Shown: in pieces, positions 23,571 through 34,600 of the stretch | How the letters are laid out: each line of letters starts with the position of its first letter | Numbering within the stretch: position 1 is the stretch's first letter | NCBI GenBank assembly: GCA_007026445.1 | Contig: VDMD01000001.1 | Span: 1,178,001-1,242,000 of the forward strand | DNA length: 64,000 bases | From: Schizophyllum amplum | Lineage: Eukaryota > Basidiomycota > Agaricomycetes > Agaricales > Schizophyllaceae | Direction: 5' to 3' | The notes under the pieces: model-generated | The model's input: only the letters and a program-made list of their open reading frames with translations | The model's database searches: none | What the model was told of the DNA's origin: nothing | Program-made: the position numbers and the translations under genes

Positions 23571-23605
23571 TTCCCACGTTTTGCTGACTAATCAAAGCGT
23601 GGGAA
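23571..23605. repeat. Inverted repeat with 13-bp arms
   Basis: TTCCCACGTTTTG (23571-23583) pairs with CAAAGCGTGGGAA (23593-23605), 12 of 13 positions complementary, around the 9-nt loop CTGACTAAT. It lies 12 bp from the preceding hairpin. Confidence 0.6.
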
Positions 23606-24093
23606 ACATCCTAATGTTTTATATTATAGATTGACCAGTGACCAGGACCAGGACATGATGCATGACGCTGATGAGTTAGGCACTAGACGTTGGACGCCTA
23701 AGCATCTCCAAGCTCAGTAGTCTAAGTGACGACCTGGTACGACGCACATATTTGGTCTCTGATTATTGTTATGACACATTTGTTTTGGTCTGCAGAATAT
23801 CAACCAGTCACGGGATTATGCGGTACCGGTGTGCACTGCAGTGACTCACGGCGACGCAACTTGAACTCAGCCTGCGTGTACGACTAGTGTACTACTTCGT
23901 CACTTTGATGCGAGTCGTTTGCATCTCGTGTCCGCGATGGAGCCCACAGTGCCCCTTCTTCCCCACAGTCGAACACCGCCTTATGATTCTGAAATGGCAC
24001 CCCCGAGTAGGCGCTCCCCCCCCGTTGATAGGGCGCTTGACCGCCGCCTGACCTCAACCACCACCGCTGCACTTCGACCTCAACGTTCACAGC

Positions 24094-24710
24094 ATGTCAA
24101 ATACTAGCTACGAGCAACCTCCACCCTTCGAATCAGCCCGCGTTGAGCTAGACTCGACGAAGGACAGCAAGATCGCAGGAATCAGCCTCTACTCTGGGCG
24201 CGCCGAGGTGACGCGCATATACACCCTTGCTCTTCGCACTGGGCAGAACTCGGTCGTCATCAATGGGTTGCCGGACATCATGGATCATCAGTCTCTGCGG
24301 TATGCGATGCCTTCAAATTCACTGTCGAACGCTTTTGCTGAACAAGCGCTTTAGTATGGGCGGTATAGTGTGCAAAAACCTCTGGCGAGGTATTGCAACA
24401 CTTACTGTCCAGCGTTCGCATATTTCGACGCATCACGCAATTCTTCCTCTACGCTTATTTCGACACTCTCTTCTCGAGCTTTGCTCTAGACCTACGTGGC
24501 GAGAACCTGACCGATTCCCTAGGCCAGGACGATGGCTGAGGCATATGGGAAGCAAGTTGAGCTCAACTGACCGTGGGAGTTCAACAGAATTTGGTGGTAA
24601 GCGCCAGCGCTTACCGCATGCGCCTTACCGTGGCCACGGCACTTCAAATGAGCAAATCCGCCCTCCTGTATGTTTGACGATCAATCCTTTTGTGCTGCCC
24701 GAGTTGTTAC
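24094..24710 (+). pseudogene. Truncated DUF4140/DUF4139 (mucoidy inhibitor A-like) gene
   Basis: The start at 24094 (MSNTSYEQPPPFESARVE) leads into a clear DUF4140 N-terminal domain: KIAGISLYSGRAEVTRIYTL and LRTGQNSVVINGLPDIMDHQ. A GT-AG intron (about 24300-24354) is plausible after HQSLR. Beyond it, coding-like fragments appear in shifting frames with stops (for example FALDLRGENLTDSLGQ), and no DUF4139 beta-domain is found. The remnant stops where the MITE begins at 24711, and nothing resembling the C-terminus appears beyond the element. Intact family members are about 500-700 aa. Decay plus element insertion is the simplest reading; unrecognised short exons cannot be fully excluded. Confidence 0.62.
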
Positions 24711-25046
24711 TGTAGCGTTTCGACCATAGGTTCGCGTCACGCATCACAGAGGCCTTCGAACTGAACTTAACGCGCAACCATCACGCATCACGACTGGCCG
24801 TGAACTCGGAAAAATATTCAAATTTTGATCTTTATTTCTCCAAATTTTTTTCTGACCCTTAAAACGTGCACATATGGCCATTCTGGAGCTGTTTCACCAC
24901 TTAAAAAGTCCTAAAAATGAGTTTTAAGGCCTGAAAATGTATATTTATTGAATTCGTCACACCCGGGCCGGGCCCGTGAACTGGAAAATGGGGAAGTTCA
25001 CACCATCACACGTCACACCCGGCGAACCTATGGTCGAAACGCTACA
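24711..25046. mobile_element. MITE-like DNA element with 24-bp perfect terminal inverted repeats
   Basis: The left end 24711-24734 (beginning TGTAGCGTTTCGACC) and the right end 25023-25046 are perfect reverse complements over 24 bp. The 336-bp element is AT-rich inside. It has subterminal direct motifs on both sides: CATCACGCATCAC/CATCACACGTCAC, and CCGTGAACTCGGAAAA/CCCGTGAACTGGAAAA. It has no coding capacity, so it must have been mobilised in trans. The flanks (GTTAC left, TAGTA right) show no clear target-site duplication. The superfamily cannot be assigned by eye. Confidence 0.85.
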
Positions 25047-25718
25047 TAGTACAGTATCAGATGACAGGCGATAGTCAGGGAGGTAGCGCCTCTTTTACCC
25101 TCGTCACGCAACCCGAATTATATACATTACCATCTCACACCTACCTATGCCCTCACCCATTCCATGTCAGCCCAGCTTCCCCGTATCCGCCAGTCTCCTC
25201 CATCCCACATGCATGACGAAGGGCGCGTCCTTCATTCGGTAACACGCGCGCCCGCCTTCCTCACGCGCTTTCCCGCCTGACCAGCCCTGACCACCTCGCC
25301 ACGCCCCTGCTCGCCCCTTCCCTGCCTCCCCTCCTCCCCTTGATAACATCCTCCGGACGGAACGGACAGGGCACACAAGTAACGTGATGTGCACATGGAC
25401 TCACGTTGATGTGCCCTCCAGCGTCGTTTTCAAGAACTCGTTAGCTTCGTGCGTCGTTCCACCATCCAAAACCGGGAAGCGCTGACTATCCTCGAAAGAG
25501 GTTTTTGCACAGTATACCGCCCATAGCTGGGCAAGGATGGCAAGTTTAATGGATCTGCGACGTAAAGCCGCAGAGCCATGTCAACCTCGCTTTGCGATGG
25601 GAAGTTTCTGTGCCTGCAGGGGCTCACACCGTTGGCCTGTAGGATACGACCATTTTACAGCCTTGCAAATCTCGCCAGACTTTACTATGTTTGTAGCAGT
25701 TGCTGCTGTACTCGGTCC
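25047..25718. other. Intergenic region between the MITE and the Ctr gene
   Basis: This 672-bp gap lies on the 3' side of the Ctr gene. It is pyrimidine-rich at 25250-25345. No continuation of the DUF4140 gene and no other gene was recognised. Confidence 0.45.
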
Positions 25719-26391
25719 CTAGTGGCATGCCATGCTCTTCCCTCCAGAAGCATTGTTCAGGACAGCGTCGATGTCCATAGTACCTCCGAAGATGTAGTGA
25801 CCTAGCGACGCACCAACGACGACGGCAAGAATGAGGTACGCCTGGCAGAGTTATGTCAGCAGATATGAGACGAGCCGCATAAATACTGACATTGTAGGTC
25901 ATAAAGATGAGCATCAGGAAGAACGAGAGAAACACGATAAGGCCGTACACTACGGCGCGAAGTGCGCGCGGCGCGGGCGGGACTAGGATCCTGCTTGGGG
26001 GAACGAGTCAGCGCCAAGATACGAGACGTGTCATCGTCACGCACCTGCTCAAGCTCTTTGATGCGCGTCTGCCAGACAAGAGCCCCGCCTCCTCCGAATC
26101 CCCGTCAGGCGTGCGGCTACCGCTGCGCGCATGAGCTTTTCCCTTGCTCGAGGCGAGCGCCCGCGCCACACGCACGTCGATCGCGCCCTGCACGACACGA
26201 AGGTATTCGTAGAGTATGCCCAGTGCCGCCACGGCGATGCAAGACAGTATGAATTGCCCGTTCGAGGAGATATGCCAGGAGGAGAAGACGATGCAGGTGT
26301 CGGCGATTTGGGTGTTCCAAAGCATGTTCATCGAGCACATTGGCATTGGCATGTCATGGCCTTCGTGGCCTCCGTGACCTCCATGATCCAT
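25719..26391 (-). CDS. Ctr-family high-affinity copper transporter
   Basis: Trimeric Cu(I) importer of plasma or vacuolar membrane. Three exons (26391-26045, 25990-25891, 25841-25719; introns 54 and 49 bp) give 189 aa with exact phase. The N-terminus is His/Met-rich (MDHGGHGGHEGHDMPMPMCS), the extracellular copper-binding region. TM1 carries the usual ISSNGQFILSCIAVAALGIL, TM2 has the MxxxM copper-path motif (MLIFM), and TM3 has the GxxxG packing motif (GASLGHYIFGG). The C-terminus ends with a metal-binding Cys-His (MACH). The loop between TM1 and TM2 is Ser/Arg-rich. It is head-to-head with SPO11, 155 bp between start codons. Confidence 0.92.
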
Positions 26392-26546
26392 GACAGGAAC
26401 AAAAGGGAGCTGGTATTTGTTATTGAGTGATTCGGTGGGGGAAGGAAGGAGACGGTGATGGTCCGCGTCGACAGCGCAGGCTCTGCGGCGTCCAGGACAA
26501 CGGGCCGAAGTGGCCGAAGCCAAATTCGAACTTGTTTCCTGCACTC

Positions 26547-28550
26547 ATGGCTTCAGAAAATGCGCACTGTTCCCTCTCGCATGAACAGGACATAGATATG
26601 GACTGCGGTTCCGACTGCGAGTCGTCAAGCTCCACTGACTCTGAAGATGCAGACAGTTCTAGGCAAGTAGTCCTTTCGTTCGATGTGGTCGTCTCTTTCT
26701 GATATTTTTCGCAGAGGCTCATCCACTGTGGTCTCGGATATAGAGAACATGACTCTGTCGTTCTTGAGCCAGCTTGTCCGACAAAAGCAACGACCCCCAG
26801 TAACATACAAGACGGACAAACGTACAGTTATCCTGAAGCTCGCGAACCGCACAGCACAAAGCTCTTCTGAGTATGCGTCTCTACCATACACTATACCGCT
26901 GGATGTCGACTGATCTGCTCAGAGCGACGACTTACAGACGCTTGATTTATCCCCGAAAATGCGCCACAGGTAGCGCGCGACCTTTCGGTGAGAGACTATA
27001 TGCTCTTTTGCCATCACTGACGAAGCCTAGCACAACTCTTCCGCTTACTGGACATTGTGCATGAGGCCGTAGTTGAGGATGTTCCGTCTACCAAACGGTG
27101 AGACCTCCTTTGGCGTTACCCGATGAGCAAGTCAATTGACCATCGACAGTGATATCTATTACAAGGACGTTCCCCTGTTTGGGAAACAGAGAGTCGTTGA
27201 CACCGCGAGTCCATCATCATCATCACGCGTTCAGTCCATTGATCTGTTCATTCGACAGCTTGTCGACGACCTAGCTGCCACATACAACGTCGAAAGATGT
27301 GACCTGAATGTCGTATGTCCCCTCTACATTTGTTCGCTAATTTGAGACTGAAACGTCCTTAGCGAGCCACCTCAAAGGGCCTTATATGTGGCTCTAGTCT
27401 CCTCATCCATCTGCGGTCTGGAGAGGTACTGCAACCTAACGACGCAGATGTTAGTAATTCAACTTAAAAGTCGATCTCTCGCTCATAGCATACGTAGGGC
27501 GCTTTGATACCTGTCGGCGAGGACATATTGTCTTTCTCCCTCACGAAGCCGATATCCTGGGTCCTTGTGGTGGAGAAAGACGTCCGTACACAAATCACTG
27601 CGGCGCGTATAGCTGATGCTAACTGCATTGCTTGTTCTCATAGGCCGTTTTCCAAACTCTTTGCCGGCTACGTCTTGTCAACCATGACAGCTTACGGGGT
27701 GAAGGCTTGATGATAACTGTAAGTAAATTTGCAGACGATGGACTTCCCATGATCAGCGCCTTTCACAGGGCAAGGGCTATCCAGACCTCGCGACCCGCCA
27801 TCTGGTGAAAACACTCTCTGACTGCCTGCCTCAGTATGTGCCTCACAGCACTTCCTGACACCCATTTATCTTCGGCAGGGTCCCCATCCTTGCTCTGATC
27901 GATGCCGACGCATACGGCCTAGACATCTTATCTGTCTACCGATACGGCAGCCGAAGCCTTCGCCACGAAGTTGGCAAGCTGGCCGCTGATAGGATTCAGT
28001 GGTTGGGCGTGCGGATTGGCGAGCTGAGCGGGTGAGTTTTCCTTCCTTCGTACACCGTACTCCATTCAGCGGTATATCCTCTGCTATAGACTCGGTGTAC
28101 AACCGGAATGCCTTCTTCCCATAACGAAGCAGGACGAGAAGATGGTTGGTGCCCGTCTCAGACGCCCTTACGGTTGACCGATCATCCTCAGGCTCTGGGA
28201 ATGCTCAAACGACCGGATCTGCCTGGGAAGTGGAAGTACGTGCACATTCCTTCTGTCATCTTTGTGACTAAGTCACGCACAGGAAAGAACTCACGCACAT
28301 GCTTTTTACGCGCCGCAAAGCAGAAATAGAGATCCTATCGAACGTCAATGCCTCTCAAAGTAGCGAGACACACGACCGCTGCTCTGAGCTCGACTTATCG
28401 ACTATCGATGATCAGCTCCGCTCGCCTGGCTCGTCCTGTTCCGAAGGCGCATCTCATGGCCTGGTGCCTTCTCTCCCGACGTCAGCGCCTCATGCTACGA
28501 ACTTTCTGCTCCAATATATCGTCAAGAAGATCGATGACGCGCTCACCTAG
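26547..28550 (+). CDS. SPO11: Spo11, meiotic double-strand-break protein (Topo VI A family)
   Basis: Makes the programmed DNA breaks that start meiotic recombination. The winged-helix domain has DIYYKDVPLFGKQRVVD, whose second Tyr corresponds to the catalytic residue, and TSKGLICGSSLL. The Toprim domain has LVVEKDAVFQTL, the ITGKGYPDLATR loop and the metal-binding IDADAYG (usually DADPYG, so Ala replaces Pro). QWLGVRIGEL and the late LGVQPECLLPITKQDEK segment follow. There are about ten short introns; intron 1 (26663-26714) uses a GC donor (AG|GCAAGT). The N-terminus (MASENAHCSLS) is acidic and Ser-rich. The presence of all core motifs suggests a functional gene and a sexual cycle. Confidence 0.9.
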
Positions 28551-29294
28551 AACCTGAGTACCTGCGCTATGACCGTCACTCGCTGTGCTCTGTACCTGCT
28601 CTGCTTTGCTCACACTGTATGCTCCCGCTGCGTCCCACAAGGCTCACTATATGCTCTCATGCAATGTACGACTCATCCTCACCTTCTGATGGTAACCCCC
28701 TGGTCCTTGAGAATCTCACGCATGCGTCTTGCAATCACGGGGCTCATGCCTCGATTCCGGACGGTGAACTTGTAGGTAGCAAATTGACCCTCTGGAGAGT
28801 TGTATAGATTTTGGTGGCGCAGTGTCGAAATGAATGGACATCGGAGTGCCTAGGCTTAAATAAACGCAGCTTCCTCACTTTAGTGCGCTTCCTGACCCGT
28901 AAGACCAGAAGTGACTTTGCCTTCCCATCGCGTTGCCTCGACAAGCCTCATGATCCCCGAACAGCGGGGAAACGGAACAATGGCGGCGCTCCGAAGGGGG
29001 CATCGGGCTCATCGGACCGACTGAATGACACAACCGATCTTAACTGGGTTCCTGGCGCCGGCGTTTCCGGCTTCGCTCCTCTCCTCTTCACCCCGCCATA
29101 GAGCTTGATTTAGTCTTCGACTCCTGGAGAACGAGACGCTGCGAACATTAGCCTATCATCACTTTCTTTTCTCTCACTAGCTAGCGCCCCGGCTCCCCAA
29201 CCAACACGTCGTCGCGTTGACGTCGCGCATCGCGTACTAGGGACTATAGCTCCCCCACATCGGTCTTTCGCGCACGGTCTCTGCATCGCCAAGC
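28551..29294. other. Region between SPO11 and the mitochondrial carrier
   Basis: This 744-bp gap holds an uncertain minus-strand coding segment (listed separately) and the upstream region of the carrier gene. A plus-strand open frame at 28811-29101 has no family signature. Confidence 0.4.
28610..28841 (-). CDS. Possible small protein-coding fragment, family unknown
   Basis: On the minus strand, an open exon reads ISTLRHQNLYNSPEGQ, FATYKFTVRNRGMSPVIARR and MREILKDQGVTIR. It then splices at a GTGAGG donor to a short tail ending at a TGA (28610-28612). The amino-acid order looks like a real folded protein rather than chance. The exon start is preceded by an acceptor-like CCTAG, but no convincing upstream exon or ATG was found. 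It may be the 3' part of a small gene or a decayed copy. Confidence 0.35.
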
Positions 29295-31074
29295 ATGACT
29301 TCCTCGCATGATTGGATCTCTCCAGAGGTCGTGGTGTATTTCTTCGGTGCGTGGATTGCTTGCTGTGCACAGGATTTATGCTGAGTAGCTACACAGCTGG
29401 GGGTTGTGCGGGGGCGGCTTCACGCACGGTGGTGTCGCCACTGGAACGGCTGAAGATCATACAGTGCGTGTCAATTTCCTCCCTCGTGCTTCAAAGCTGC
29501 CTGCTATCAGTTTTCGCTTGGAAGACAGACACCGGCCGGAAGGCATACACCGTGTCCCCGCATCATAGGCGGGGTAGATATATACGTCCTCGCTTCATCC
29601 TCTGCATATCCGTCCCCAACGCGGTAGACACAAATCGTGCTCACGCTGCAACGCAGACAGGTACAGCCCCCTAGCGATCAACAGTACAAGGGCGTCTTCC
29701 GTAGCCTAGTGCGCATGTGGAAAGAGGAAGGCGTGAGGGGATACATGCGAGGGAACGGGATCAACTGCCTCAGGATCGTGCCATACAGGTGAATCTCAGT
29801 GACCTTCATGTCCTTCGTACGCCGACGTCCGCCTTCTAGCGCAGTACAATTTTCCACCTATGAACAGCTCAAGAAGGCAAGAACTTCACCAACGCTCGTC
29901 GCCTTGCGATTAACACCCTCTATAGTGGTTTAGCACACATGGATCCCATAAGCTCGATACACCCACGCGGCTGACGTGTGGCGCGCTGGTATGTGGTTTG
30001 CACGCGAAACGGAGATGTTCTGACGAGACGTTCAGGCGGGTATAGCGTCGGTGTCCACAACTTACCCGTTAGACCTGGTTAGAGCACGGTTATCAATAGC
30101 GACGGCCTCCATACATAGCGGTACTGCTCGCGTCGCGCCTTCAGCAGCTCTGTCCGCACCAGCGCCACAAGCTGCATTGACCGCTTCATCACCAGCGTCA
30201 ACACCCGTCGCAGCGTCTCCCGCAAAGGCTGCGCTCTCCTCTGCCTACCATACAGCGTCCGCCACCCAGTATCGTCCACAGGATCTTTCAATATGGGGCA
30301 TGACGGTGAAAATTATGCGTGAAGAGGGTGGCGTCCGCGCGTTATATCGAGGCATTGTTGCGACTGCCATGGGGGTAGCACCCTATGTTGGTAAAAACCC
30401 CGAACCTTGCTTTAAATGCTCAAATGGACGATAACATATTCCAGGTATAAATTTTGCCGCATACGAGGCGTTGCGAGGGATCATCACTCCGCCTGGGCAG
30501 ACCACTATCCCTCGGAAACTTGCTTGCGGCGCATTAGCGGGTACGTGTTTACCTCTGCGCTGTGGGATGAAGCTAACGGTGGCTCGCGTCTTGCTACTTA
30601 GGCTCCATATCACAGGTGCGCTGGCGCATGAGAAATATAGACGGTACACTGACCGATCCCTCAGACGCTGACCTATCCGTTCGACGTACTGCGGCGCAAA
30701 ATGCAGGTCGCGGGAATGAAATCTGATCATCTCAACCCAGGCGTGCGTTACAATGGTGAGCTCACACCTAGGAGTTTGGAATGGTACCGCTCACACCGTG
30801 TATCCAGGTGCACTGCATGCGATGACAAGCATCCTGCGTACAGAGGGTGTAAAAGGCCTATACAAGGGCCTGTGGCCAAACCTTCGTGAGTGGCAATATT
30901 CAGGAAATATGGAGTAGCGTTGAATTAGCTTCATCTGCAGTCAAGGTCGCGCCTTCAATAGCGACGTCTTTCTTCACCTATGAGCTGGCAAGTGTAGACT
31001 GCGTCGATGCAACTGATCAATATTGATACATCCGCCAGGTCAAGGATTTCTGCCAAGAACGTGTGCTCGCATAG
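29295..31074 (+). CDS. Mitochondrial carrier family protein (YPR011C/SLC25A42-like)
   Basis: Inner-membrane solute carrier. Twelve exons give 346 aa with exact phase. Three carrier repeats are visible: SRTVVSPLERLKIIQQVQ ... GYMRGNGINCLRIVPYSAVQ; TTYPLDLVRARLS ... ALYRGIVATAMGVAPYVGIN; and LTYPFDVLRRKMQV ... GLYKGLWPNLLKVAPSIATS. The PxD/E-x2-R/K signatures are PLERLK, PLDLVR and PFDVLR. Wording matches yeast YPR011C (adenylyl-sulfate carrier) and the CoA/nucleotide carriers; the substrate is not decided. A long Ala/Ser/Pro insert sits in repeat 2 (around 30110-30290). The second intron is unusually long (29464-29656), two introns use GC donors (29877, 30988), and one exon is only 14 nt (30602-30615). 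Confidence 0.88.
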
Positions 31075-31649
31075 ATCTCGTCAGAGTTCAACGATAGCAT
31101 GGACAATCTAGACGGTAGGACGGAGAATATTCTTATGCTGGCAAACTATATGTACCACCTAATATAAAGGCAGACCATTTGCATGAAGAGAAAGGTTCAA
31201 AGGGAACTTGACTTAAGGGAACTAAGATTCAGAAGTAAGAAGCCAGGCGTATCCGTATATCGCCAACAACGGTCACGGGAACTGGAGGCCCGGCTCGCGG
31301 CCGAGCACGGAACAAAGATTGATCCAATTCGTTGATTTAATTACGCTGTTGCCACGACCAACGACCGTAAGTAACGTTCGGAGCAGGCGCTGGTGTCGTC
31401 GACGTTCTCGTGCTGTGATCGTCGCCTATGCTCTTCCGTTGAACATATATTGCTGTGGCTCTGCATGCTCCAGTCTGCCACCTGTAGGTCCTCAGTACGC
31501 CCGCAACCGTCGTGATGGTGGCGCGGCGGTGGTTTCGTATGTTTCGTTTCTGACGCTCCTCTCATTTGCAGAATTCGTTTTCCCCCGGAGTCGAGCGCAA
31601 GTACACTCGCACGTCGAACGCGGATATCCGCCACTTGTCTCAAACCTCG
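31075..31649. other. Upstream region of the RhoGAP gene
   Basis: This 575-bp region has a GTAAGTAACG donor near 31370 and an acceptor TTTGCAG ending at 31571. An additional 5' exon or a UTR intron of the RhoGAP gene is possible. Nothing else was recognised. Confidence 0.4.
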
Positions 31650-34600
31650 ATGAGCGGCGACTCCGCCCAACAATCAAGCCCGACGCACCCTTACTACGCA
31701 GCGCAACGCGCAGCTGCGGCCCAGCCACTCGACACGTCCTCGATTTCGTCCTCAAACTCGACGCTCTCCTCACTCAACCCATCCCCCTTCTCATCTGGCG
31801 CGCTGTCGTCTATGTCTGATCACTCCATGCATACCATGGGTCAGAAACCCTCCTCATCTTATCGTAGGAGCGTGTTACTGAAACCATACCCCACAGACCA
31901 TCCAGCAGCTGCTTCTTCGCGGCCTCGCGCCAATCTGCATGTCGCTTTCAACTCCCAGCAGCAGCAGAAGCGCAACTCATTGCTCGCGGCCAGCGCCATG
32001 GGTCAGCAGTTGAGCAAGTCTCCGACTCAGACGCCGCACGTTGTCCCGCAAGGATCGGGTTCGTCGCATATGGCGACCCGCGGCATCGCTTTGGGCAACG
32101 CAGCAGCGGCAGCGGGCAACAAGATGCGGAGGGCTTTTCACACCAAGGGAAAGAAGTCGGCTGATATGTCCGCGCTACTAAGGTTCGGCCGCGACAAGGG
32201 CAAGGGGAAGGAGTCTCTCATCGAGCCACCTGGTTCTGCACCGTCGACGTCGCACGAGTTCACCATGGTCCACGCGGAGACCACATGCCCACCTTTCAGT
32301 GCGCCGCCGGCACAGCTTCAAGACCCTGGATTGCAGCGACGGGCTAGTCGCAACACGCGGCAGTTCTCGGGGCTTGCAGCGCACGTTTTCGGAGGCAGGA
32401 GCAGATCCAACACTAGGGACAAGACTCCGGAGCCCGAGACACCCCCGGCAGTGCCGCCAAAACCATCACACCATCCCGCCTTCCCTTCGTATCCTTCCAA
32501 CCATGAACGTCGCGCGCCTGCAGCCGACCATCCCTCATCGACTTTGTATACCCACTCGGCCTCACATTCGACCATGTCCGTGTCCACAGCCTCTCGCTCC
32601 TCAGACGAGCAACATATTCATGCGATGCCGTATAGCCCCGCCATGCCAGTTAGTCCTGGAATCGCATCGGCGGTCCATTACATGCGATCGCAGGACGAGT
32701 TAGAGAGACAACAGTCTGAGGAGCCGAAGGACACGCGAGAGAGGCGCCCCCACGAGCGTCCGGACGTCCCAGACAAGGCGGAGCCCGCTGCAAAAGATGC
32801 CTGGCGGAAAAGCGACTCTACCATCGGCCACAGTACCATACGGCCTGGTGCAGCGACAGCGTCGCGCTCATCCCGCCCGGTCTCGGTTGCGGACTCCCTA
32901 CATTCCAACCACACCGTTGTCCCTGTGAACAAGCGTCTTAGTGCACTCATGACCGACGCCGACTACGGCATGCCGGAGGAGGACGACACCCCTACGAAGT
33001 CCAATGACGAAGTCAGGCCTATGCCGCGGAAGCAGGAGTCATCACCGTCCAACTCGATGCGGCAAAAGAAGCGTAGGTCTATATCGTTGACTCTCGACTC
33101 CAGTCAATGGACTATGCATCTGCAGCCGGCGTCGCCTGTCGACCCTGGACGTCTTGCGTCGCGATCGCTTGATGGCCCTCCCGGCCCCATGACTCCGACT
33201 TCCTCGATGGACGGTCCCATTCTGAATACGACCTCTGCGGACGGGTTCATCTCCCCATCCAGCTCCGGTTCTCAAAGCACAGGAACGAACATCCGTGGTC
33301 GACTTGCGGCTTGGACGTCTACCACCTATGGCAATGTGGCTGGCAAGCCTCGGCAAGGATCACCAGCGTCCAGCCGACTGGCACCACACTCCGCTGCGTC
33401 CGCGTCGTCTACCTCCGTCAACGAGGTGCGCGGGCATGGTCATCGGCATGGCAGTATCTCAGGCTTCGGCCCTGCTGCTGGACTGGCGAAGCGCGCTGCG
33501 GAGAGGATCGGCAAGGCTTGGGGCGGCCTTGGTTCCAACGCATCAAACCAATCTGGCTACATGTCGAGCACGCCGCCTTCATCGTACTCCAGCGACAATG
33601 TGCTCTTCCGTACCCACTCTGGACAGTCAGCGAACAGGTCTGGCAGACGGCGTGGCCCTCAAACGCCGTCTGGTTCGTGGAGCACAGGATCTAGTGGTGC
33701 AAATTCGGACAACGACACTTTCTCCTCTACGCCGGGCCCTTCTCTTGGGCGCCGTGTCAGGGGGCCGTTGCGTACCAGGAGTGGCCACGGGCTTGTAGCT
33801 AGCGGCGTAGTCTTTGGCCGAGAGTTGACAGCGGTCGTGAGGGACACCGCCATCGGTGTAGACGCTACAGGTCGCACTTCCAATGACTCAGTGCGATATG
33901 GGCCTCTACGGAAGGCCAGCGTAAAGAGGAACGATCTGCAGGCGTTGGAATGGAGGCGTCTCCCGGCCCTGGTGGCGCGGTGTGCCCAACATTTGCTCAT
34001 ATGGGGCGTTCAGGAGGAAGGTCTCTTTCGGTACGTCGATGGTTGACACCAAGTCTGCAATCATTCTGACCATCACACTAGTGTCAGTGGCCGCGCTTCT
34101 CATATCTCCAAGCTACGGTCAGAGTTTGACACAGGTACGTTCCATCTGTAGCGTCCTTTTGAAGTGGACTAATGTGTCCACTAGGTGCTGATTGGGATAT
34201 GCGTAATTGCTCCCCGGGAGACCTTGACCCTCACGCTGTCGCCTCCATATTCAAGGCCTTCCTGCGTGAACGTGAGTGTTTCCTCAATCTATCAATGTAC
34301 TTCTTCTGACGTGGTTCGCAGTGCCCGAGCCTATTTTGACTCGCGACCTCATTCCGTACTTTGAAGCAGCGCTAGCGCAGGAAGCGAGCTCAGGCGCCAA
34401 AGACATCCCCGTCTATCAGCCAGACCAAGGCCCTTCGGATCCTCGTAGGCATCCCGGTCTCCGCAAGCCCCCCTCGCTCTCGACTTTGGCTATGCCCAAA
34501 CTGACCGGGATGCGTCCGGCGTCGAAGCCGCTCACGAATGTCCTTCGATCTCTCATCGCTCAGCTTCCAAACGAGAACAGGGATGTTCTGCGCACTGTGA

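Larger units (their letters stand above)
23218..24093. other. Intergenic region with two adjacent hairpins
   Basis: This 876-bp gap lies downstream of the Sng1-like gene and upstream of the DUF4140 remnant. Two strong inverted repeats occur at 23532-23558 and 23571-23605 (listed separately). No coding segment was recognised. Confidence 0.45.

Noticed and set aside
32299..32703. Plus-strand and minus-strand frames overlapping the RhoGAP gene
   Set aside because: They are alternative-frame shadows within the long Ser/Pro-rich coding exon.
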